Origin: a virus
Length of the DNA stretch: 40,245 bases
Strand: one strand, 5' to 3'
Virus record (IMG/VR): IMGVR_UViG_3300020421_000057
Location: 1 to 40,245 of that record
Positions 35,179-40,245 of this stretch are shown here, piece by piece (positions within the stretch are counted from its first letter, which is position 1; every line of letters starts with the position of its first letter). The translations under genes and the position numbers were made by a program. The notes below the pieces were generated by a model, which was given only the letters and a program-made list of their open reading frames with translations, made no database searches and was not told the DNA's origin.

Positions 35179-37558
35179 ACATTTTAAAAAAGTCATTGAC
35201 CTACCGTTCGTAGGTCTTGTTATATTAGCATTAACATCATGCGCCAGTGGCGGTGGTAGTTCAGGGTTAGGTGTAGTACCTACACAACAATCATATACAG
35301 CACCTTCACAAAGCAGTCAGTCAAATGACAAACGCAATAGTTTTGATACCTTTACTGCTGAATACAGTCCAACTGCAACAGGGTTTGCAGATCCAATTAC
35401 TGTGACATATAGTATGTTGGATTATACTGTAACAGGATTGCCTACTCCCACAGACAAATATTATATTGAAGATTATGGATTCTTAAATGTAAATGTTGAA
35501 GGCACACATCCTGGTTTTGCTAACGGACAAGAAACATCAGACCCAGGATCTTACAATCAATTTACTAGAGTATTAGAAGCAGACTTAAATGGTGATGAAC
35601 ATAAGGACATGTATGTTATCTCTTATATAGGAGATTGGAACACAAGAAGTTTTAATCCTGACAGTAAAATTTTTACTTTTTTAAATGATGGCACAGGACA
35701 CTTTATAATGCAAGATGATTCATTTTGTATTATGGGAACTAATTGTAATAGGAATACTGCTGTAACTACTGCACTGACTGTTGACTTAAATGGTGACGGT
35801 ATAGATGACTTTTTTGGTGGCGAAACATTACTGTTAAGTAATAATGGCAAACTAGAAGATAAAAGTTCTACCCTTCCTGCTAATGTATTTTTCAATGACG
35901 AAGTTGGCGGAGACATGGGTGCATTTGCACACGATGTTACAAATGGTGATGTTGACAATGACGGAGACCAAGATATTTTCTTTCCATTGTTTGCAAGGAA
36001 TTCAGGTACAGATTGGGGAAATGGTTACACAACAAACAACATTGAACCTTGGGTAATGTTAGTAAATGATGGCACAGGAAATTTTAGTGCAAACAGAAAC
36101 TTTCCAATTTACAATGATGAAAACTCTACTTGGGCAACCACTGCCGTTATTGCAGATTTTGACAATGATGGATTTGGTGATGTTGCAGTTGGGTGGCAGT
36201 ATGCTGGCAAATCACAAAACAATATAGCAAGTAGTCCGGAAAATAGTGCTGGTGCAGTATTTTATAATAACGGTAGTAATGACTGGCGTGATGATATAGT
36301 ACCTTTACCTGCAAACTATTATGGTGCTATAGGTGGTGCTATAGATATGGAAGCCTTTGACATAGATGGAGATGGCAATGTTGATATATTAATGGGTGTT
36401 ACGCCAACAAGCAATGATTCAAATTATTATGTTGGTAACATGATACAAGTTTTTAAAAACAATGGAAATAAAACTTGGTCTGATATAACATCTACTGCTA
36501 ATCCTAACACAAAATATGCTAACGGAAATCCTGCAAATGCTGATGTTTGGAATGGACAAATGTTTTTTACAAAAGTTGATTTTGATAAAGATGGTGATTT
36601 GGATCTCGTGTCGTCAGGCGTAAACAGTTATGTGCTATTAAACAATGACGGTGTATTTGAACTGTATGATAACTTTCCAGGATTTGAAAATGGACACTTA
36701 ACAGGATTATTTCCTATAGAAGTAGATGGCAAAGATTGGTATGATTTTGTAGGTTCAACTGTTACAACTACTGATACCACTAGTGATAATACATTCTGGT
36801 TGATGATGGATCCAGTAAATGTATTACAACAAATGGCTGACGAAATTGCAAACAAACCTAACCAATATGCTCAAACAGTTTTTGAAAACAAAAGTATTTT
36901 TAACACATTAAAAAATCAAACATTGTTTGATGACAATGTATTTTATACAGATAACAATTATGATAGTGTTTTAGGTTATAATAAAAACTTTGGAAATTAC
37001 GGATTATTATTTGGTAAAACAGAAGGCGGTGGTGTTGTATTTGTTGATACACAAATTAACAATTATCACATTGGCTTAGGTTTTATGAAAAGTGATATGT
37101 ATGTTGATAATCCAGGAAAATACTATGGTAAAGGTAATGCCAAACTAGATGTAGACACAATAAATTTATTTGCTGAAAGGTCATTTGCAATACACGATAA
37201 CTGGTTTTTACAAACAGGTTTTGCTTTTTATAGCACTACTGTAGACAGTTTTAAAGAACGAAATAGTAATTTTAATGCAGAAGTAAGTAAGTTTACAATG
37301 AACGATATTGAGTCATACACAGACTTCACAGGCAAATTTAATACCTCTAAAGGCACAACTTATGTTTCTTTAGGAGTTAGTACAATTCATAGTTTAGGCA
37401 ATAGTTCTATACATTTTAATGGTCTTAAAACTGAGTTTAGTAACAATGAAACTGTAGTAAGAGCAAGTCTAAGTCATGTTTATAATAACATTACTGCTTA
37501 TATAAAAGCAGATACTATAGATGATAACTTGCAATTTGGTATAAGTTTTAGATTATAA
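35156..37558 (+). CDS. Predicted lipoprotein with FG-GAP/VCBS repeats and barrel-like C-terminus, 800 aa
   Basis: Residues 1-29 look like a lipoprotein signal: a basic n-region, a hydrophobic core (LPFVGLVILAL) and the lipobox LTSC with Cys29, followed by a Gly/Ser stretch. Six Asp-rich calcium-loop motifs of FG-GAP/VCBS type follow: DLNGDEHKD (near 143), DLNGDGIDD (near 209), DVDNDGDQD (near 264), DFDNDGFGD (near 333), DIDGDGNVD (near 402) and DFDKDGDLD (near 475), suggesting a beta-propeller. From about residue 600 to the end, alternating amphipathic strands (GLLFGKTEGGGVVFVDTQI, then NNYHIGLGF) ending NLQFGISFRL resemble an outer-membrane autotransporter barrel. A ribosome site AGGGGA is 10 nt before the ATG. 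Such a protein would sit in the host envelope. Its role, for example surface change or superinfection exclusion, is inference. Confidence 0.85.
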   Translation: MSQNTVRKHFKKVIDLPFVGLVILALTSCASGGGSSGLGVVPTQQSYTAPSQSSQSNDKRNSFDTFTAEYSPTATGFADPITVTYSMLDYTVTGLPTPTDKYYIEDYGFLNVNVEGTHPGFANGQETSDPGSYNQFTRVLEADLNGDEHKDMYVISYIGDWNTRSFNPDSKIFTFLNDGTGHFIMQDDSFCIMGTNCNRNTAVTTALTVDLNGDGIDDFFGGETLLLSNNGKLEDKSSTLPANVFFNDEVGGDMGAFAHDVTNGDVDNDGDQDIFFPLFARNSGTDWGNGYTTNNIEPWVMLVNDGTGNFSANRNFPIYNDENSTWATTAVIADFDNDGFGDVAVGWQYAGKSQNNIASSPENSAGAVFYNNGSNDWRDDIVPLPANYYGAIGGAIDMEAFDIDGDGNVDILMGVTPTSNDSNYYVGNMIQVFKNNGNKTWSDITSTANPNTKYANGNPANADVWNGQMFFTKVDFDKDGDLDLVSSGVNSYVLLNNDGVFELYDNFPGFENGHLTGLFPIEVDGKDWYDFVGSTVTTTDTTSDNTFWLMMDPVNVLQQMADEIANKPNQYAQTVFENKSIFNTLKNQTLFDDNVFYTDNNYDSVLGYNKNFGNYGLLFGKTEGGGVVFVDTQINNYHIGLGFMKSDMYVDNPGKYYGKGNAKLDVDTINLFAERSFAIHDNWFLQTGFAFYSTTVDSFKERNSNFNAEVSKFTMNDIESYTDFTGKFNTSKGTTYVSLGVSTIHSLGNSSIHFNGLKTEFSNNETVVRASLSHVYNNITAYIKADTIDDNLQFGISFRL

Positions 37559-37783
37559 ACTTTCTGATTTATCACCGCTTTTTAGTTTGTTATAGCGGTT
37601 CACAGTCTTAATAAGAGTTTCACGTTCAATAGGAGATAGTTGCCATGCTTCTGTATAAGACACGGCACCCTCACTAAATATAGCCAACTCTGCTACTTGC
37701 TTTAGAATGCTTTTTTGGTCTTTGTCGAGTTTACCTAAGTAGCCTGCAATTTCTTCAGGCTCGGCTGACCCTAGGAACCCGTG
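37553..37783 (-). CDS. Frame -1 extension of the gp26-like gene (76 codons, no own start)
   Basis: After the slippery site the -1 frame is open from CAC 37783-37781 to TAA 37555-37553, adding 76 residues (HGFLGSAEPEEIAGYLGKL at the junction). There is no ATG anywhere in this frame, and upstream it closes with a TAA only a few codons before the slippery site. The C-terminal part, VSYTEAWQLSPIERETLIKT, resembles short helical gp51-type or tail-assembly-chaperone C-terminal pieces. The frameshifted product would be 366 aa (290 + 76). The final 3 codons overlap the end of the convergent lipoprotein gene by 6 nt in total. Confidence 0.75.
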   Translation of the reverse strand, partial: HGFLGSAEPEEIAGYLGKLDKDQKSILKQVAELAIFSEGAVSYTEAWQLSPIERETLIKTVNRYNKLKSGDKSESL

Positions 37784-38652
37784 AAAAAATTTACAGGGTC
37801 GAAGTTAATTGGTGCAATAAATTCGTTACCGCCTTCTACTGGGCATTCCTCATTTTCGCATTTAACCATCACTTCGTTTTTTACACCTTTGTCATTAATG
37901 TCGTTGACAAAAGTTTCAATTTCTTTTCCTGTAGTATTATCCGTGTTCTCTAAGAACTCTCTAATGATATGACCATCTGTAATAGTAACGTCTTTGCCTT
38001 CTTCATTTTGATAAACTATACTCTTGATACTGTCAACTAATAGTTCAAAGTTCAAGTCTGCTAATTTAACAAAACTTTCGTTGAATGCACTTAAACGTTC
38101 CATATCGTCAGTCATCTCTGAGATACTTTGCATACTTCTTGTACTTTGGAAACTGGCAACACCTGCTCTAATTGTACTAAAGTATGTAAAAGGTAATCCT
38201 TTAACAACTAGACCATTAGTCAATGTAAGTTCGTATTCCGAATCAAGTTCCTCCATGCCTTGCAATGATGCTTCAACACTGATTGTTACATCTGTGATTG
38301 TTTCACATTCTGGACATGTCGCTTGTACTTCAACGTCGTCCCCACCACTTGCACCTCTGATTGCAATTAACAATGCATCAACATCAGCACTAAACATTTT
38401 TTTAGGCTCTTTGATGTCTGGTACACATGACTTAATTAAACTTGCTACTGCTTCTCCATTTAACAATGCATCTGGATTTTTAAGCATTAGTTCGTCTTTT
38501 GTAGTCATTGGGAAAATAGCCAATTCGCCATTATCTGGAACAGTCATTATACCTTCTTTATAAAACCTACCGCCACTAGGAATAGTGGTGTATAGTTTAG
38601 GTGCTCTAAAGTAAGCACTTAACGGATTTTGACTTTGTATGTTCTCTGCCAT
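37771..38652 (-). CDS. 26: Baseplate hub / tail assembly protein, gp26-like
   Basis: The 293-aa product matches the T4 gp26-type baseplate assembly family of marine phages. Features are YTTIPSGGRFYKEG near the N-terminus, FPMTTKDELMLKNPDALLNG (47-66), IKSCVPDI (73-80), and a zinc-ribbon-like pair CPEC (113-116) with C-ENEE-C (265, 270). T4 gp26 is about 208 aa and lacks the ribbon insert as far as I recall. Start ATG 38652 has AGGAGA 5 nt upstream and a composite late promoter. It ends VNFFTGS-stop, and the FF codons form the slippery site for the -1 extension. Likely role: assembly chaperone or hub component for the tail, next to the tape-measure-like gene. Confidence 0.85.
   Translation of the reverse strand: MAENIQSQNPLSAYFRAPKLYTTIPSGGRFYKEGIMTVPDNGELAIFPMTTKDELMLKNPDALLNGEAVASLIKSCVPDIKEPKKMFSADVDALLIAIRGASGGDDVEVQATCPECETITDVTISVEASLQGMEELDSEYELTLTNGLVVKGLPFTYFSTIRAGVASFQSTRSMQSISEMTDDMERLSAFNESFVKLADLNFELLVDSIKSIVYQNEEGKDVTITDGHIIREFLENTDNTTGKEIETFVNDINDKGVKNEVMVKCENEECPVEGGNEFIAPINFDPVNFFTGS
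37783..37789 (-). promoter_or_regulatory. -1 ribosomal frameshift site U UUU UUC
   Basis: In the gp26-like frame the codons are AAT TTT TTC ACG. The last T of AAT plus TTT TTC is the canonical X XXY YYZ heptamer T TTT TTC, three codons before the stop TAG at 37773-37771. An A AAT TTT heptamer overlaps it upstream. A perfect 6-bp hairpin AGCCTG/CAGGCT (37741-37761) lies about 21 nt downstream, farther than usual for a stimulator. Confidence 0.75.
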
Positions 38653-38688
38653 TTAATCTCCTGATTATAATAGTATGAATTAAAACTG

Positions 38689-38721
38689 TATTTATTTATC
38701 ATATTTAAAACTAGTTTTAAT
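38689..38721 (-). promoter_or_regulatory. Composite late promoter of the gp26-like gene
   Basis: On the minus strand AATAAATA (38689-38696) lies exactly 7 bp downstream of ATTAAAACTAGTTTTAAA (38704-38721), whose inner 16 bp are a perfect palindrome. An overlapping GATAAATA (38693-38700) is a second possible box, with a 3-bp gap. The start near 38683 gives a leader of about 31 nt with AGGAGA before the ATG. Confidence 0.8.
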
Positions 38722-38739
38722 TTTTTGTGTAAAAAACCT

Positions 38740-38772
38740 ATTAAAACGTGTTTTAATAGTTTCTGATAAATA
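38740..38772 (+). promoter_or_regulatory. Composite late promoter of the tape-measure-like gene
   Basis: ATTAAAACGTGTTTTAAT (38740-38757; arms extend to 10 bp on each side of a GT centre) is followed after 7 bp by GATAAATA (38765-38772). The 19 bases GATAAATATTGGTATGGCA are identical to those at the gp25 start. The predicted start point is the A of the ATG at 38778. Confidence 0.85.
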
Positions 38773-38777
38773 TTGGT

Positions 38778-40245
38778 ATGGCAGTTTCGTTCAATATAGA
38801 AGGACAAAGTTACAGTTTTCCAGACTGGGCAAGTGAATCCACATCTAAACAAATGGTGGATATCCTTACGGAAATTGCAAAGGCTAACGGAGTAAGTGGT
38901 AAAGCATTAGCAGACTTGCAGAAAAGCAATCAAGAAATGCTTAAAGCCACTGAAAAGGCTCACAAGAAAGAAGAAAAATCTAGAGATGAACAACAGGCTT
39001 TAGATGAAGAACAAATAGATGCAATCCAAAAAGGATTCAAAGAAAATACCAATACTATAAAAGCCGAAGGCGACAAAGATAGAAAAGCCACAGTAGAAGC
39101 AGGCAAAAAAGGATCTGCTATAGGCAACGGTTTAATGAAGTTTGGAAGACAACTAGAGTCTGACGGAGAAGAACTTTTAGGATTTGTAGGCAAACTGGGT
39201 GATGTTGCATTAGGCGTAGGTACTGCTTTAACAGGAATAGTTGCTGGTGGTTTATCATTTGTAGCCAATAAGGCACTAGGTGTTGGAGACGAACTTAACA
39301 AACTGACCAAAGTTGGTGTAGGTTTTAACAGTACACTAGGTGGATTGGATACAAGTGCAACACAAGGTATTGCAAGACTGGGTGCATTAGGTTTAGGCTT
39401 TGAAGGAGCCGCACAACTTATTGCCGCCAATTCAAGAGTTGTTGCAACAGCAGGACTCAAACGATTTGAAAACACAATGAAATTTGCCGCTGATACTTCA
39501 GAAGAACTCGGTATGAGTTTCCAAGACAGTATGAACACATTTGGTGAAGCATTACAAAGACGTCAAAGATTATTAAATGTTGGTAGTATGGATCAAGGCA
39601 GATTAAACAAGCAGATTCAAACTACAACTAGATTCCAAACTGCTTATGCTACTGCATTAGGTGAAAGCACAGAAGAGATACAAGCATTTGTCGATGGATT
39701 GATTGCTAACAATGGAATGCTTACTGCAAGTTTCTTTAGATTTAACGACACAGTAAGAGGTGATTTAGTTGCAGGTGTTGAAGTATTTGCAAGTGGACTT
39801 GCCGCACTTGGAGGATCAGGTGGACAAGCACTAGCAGAAGCATTTACAGAACAAGCAACTATGGGTGCTATTGGTTTAAGTGATGCGGCTATTGGTATGG
39901 TACAAGCATTACCAAGTTTAGCAGGACCAATGAATGAATTTAGAGATGCTGTTCAGTCAGGAACACTTACTCAAAGTCAAGCAGACGATATGGTGCAGGG
40001 ACTTGTTAGTAATTTAGGTAATGTAAGTCAAGGCGAAAAAGATAGGATCTTCATGTTGGCGAGGATTGGTGACGAAAGTGCAAAACAAATGGCACAAGCA
40101 ATCACACAATTCGAACAAAGTGAAGACAAAATGAAAGAAGTCAATGAAATGCTTGGTACAGGATTTAATATGGATACTGTACAAAAAGGTACTAACGCAT
40201 TTAACAAAGTTGTAGCACAGGCAACATCAGGATTTAGTAGTGCAT
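38778..40245 (+). CDS. Tape-measure-like tail structural protein, partial (at least 489 aa)
   Basis: The frame opens at ATG 38778 and runs to the right edge without a stop. It begins MAVSFNIEGQSYSFPDWASE, then a charged coiled coil (about residues 25-110, Lys/Glu/Gln-rich), a hydrophobic Gly/Ala/Val stretch (about 128-165, VGKLGDVALGVGTALTGIVA), and then long alternating helical sequence rich in Ala, Gly, Gln and Thr. Coiled coil plus central hydrophobic segments plus great length fit a tape-measure protein, which sets tail length inside the tube. Its neighbour, a gp26-like gene with a frameshift site, strengthens this. Which T4 gene it equals (gp29 is the candidate) is inference. The mRNA is predicted leaderless. 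Confidence 0.75.
   Translation, partial: MAVSFNIEGQSYSFPDWASESTSKQMVDILTEIAKANGVSGKALADLQKSNQEMLKATEKAHKKEEKSRDEQQALDEEQIDAIQKGFKENTNTIKAEGDKDRKATVEAGKKGSAIGNGLMKFGRQLESDGEELLGFVGKLGDVALGVGTALTGIVAGGLSFVANKALGVGDELNKLTKVGVGFNSTLGGLDTSATQGIARLGALGLGFEGAAQLIAANSRVVATAGLKRFENTMKFAADTSEELGMSFQDSMNTFGEALQRRQRLLNVGSMDQGRLNKQIQTTTRFQTAYATALGESTEEIQAFVDGLIANNGMLTASFFRFNDTVRGDLVAGVEVFASGLAALGGSGGQALAEAFTEQATMGAIGLSDAAIGMVQALPSLAGPMNEFRDAVQSGTLTQSQADDMVQGLVSNLGNVSQGEKDRIFMLARIGDESAKQMAQAITQFEQSEDKMKEVNEMLGTGFNMDTVQKGTNAFNKVVAQATSGFSSA

Noticed and set aside
38960-39538. Minus-strand 192-codon frame opposite the tape-measure-like gene
   Set aside because: Ser/Pro/Leu-rich shadow of the plus-strand gene, which itself has a clear late promoter and open frame.

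Overview
The window is part of the genome of a T4-like myovirus. The structural and replication genes resemble those of marine T4-like phages (cyanophage and SAR11-phage relatives). The coding DNA is very AT-rich, genes are packed with TAATG or ATGA overlaps, and the late promoters carry a T4-type ATAAATA box. A SAR11-type or similar low-GC marine host is my inference; no gene here proves the host.

Layout. (1) Positions 1-20896, minus strand: the distal baseplate operon, gp25-like, then a very long gp6-like wedge protein, then one reading frame of at least 5357 codons that is still open at the left edge. (2) 21031-22121, plus strand: three small overlapping genes including an alpha/beta hydrolase, with their own sigma70-like promoter, inserted between two baseplate blocks. 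(3) 22118-28647, minus strand: gp48-like tube cap, gp53-like wedge, a hub-like 911-aa protein and a gp5-like spike with a degenerate lysozyme-like C-terminus. (4) 28808-33767, plus strand: late sigma factor gp55, Mre11-like gp47, a 24-codon mini-ORF, Rad50-like gp46, an unknown protein and a SegE-type GIY-YIG nuclease. (5) 33768-34382: a gene-free stretch of about 600 bp, GC-rich for this genome and full of good hairpins, probably a structured RNA read on the plus strand. (6) 34383-37558, plus strand: three small overlapping genes, then an 800-aa predicted lipoprotein with FG-GAP/VCBS calcium loops and an outer-membrane-barrel-like C-terminus. (7) 37553-38652, minus strand: a gp26-like assembly gene that ends in a U UUU UUC slippery site, with a 76-codon start-less extension in the -1 frame. 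(8) 38778-right edge, plus strand: a tape-measure-like structural gene, cut by the window end.

How it works together. Genes facing left, plus the tape-measure-like gene, form a tail and baseplate programme. They are preceded by late promoters made of an ATAAATA box and, exactly 7 bp upstream, an 18-bp palindrome (ATTAAAACNNGTTTTAAT). This composite element occurs at four loci and is the most notable regulatory signal here. At two of them the box lies so close to the ATG that the mRNA should be leaderless. Genes for sigma-55, recombination and host interaction instead have sigma70-like promoters (TTGACT-N16-TATAAT), so gp55 would be made early and then switch on the tail genes. The frameshift at the end of the gp26-like gene, next to a tape-measure-like gene, matches the logic of tail-assembly chaperones in other long-tailed phages.

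I found no tRNA, CRISPR, insertion sequence or clear intrinsic terminator.
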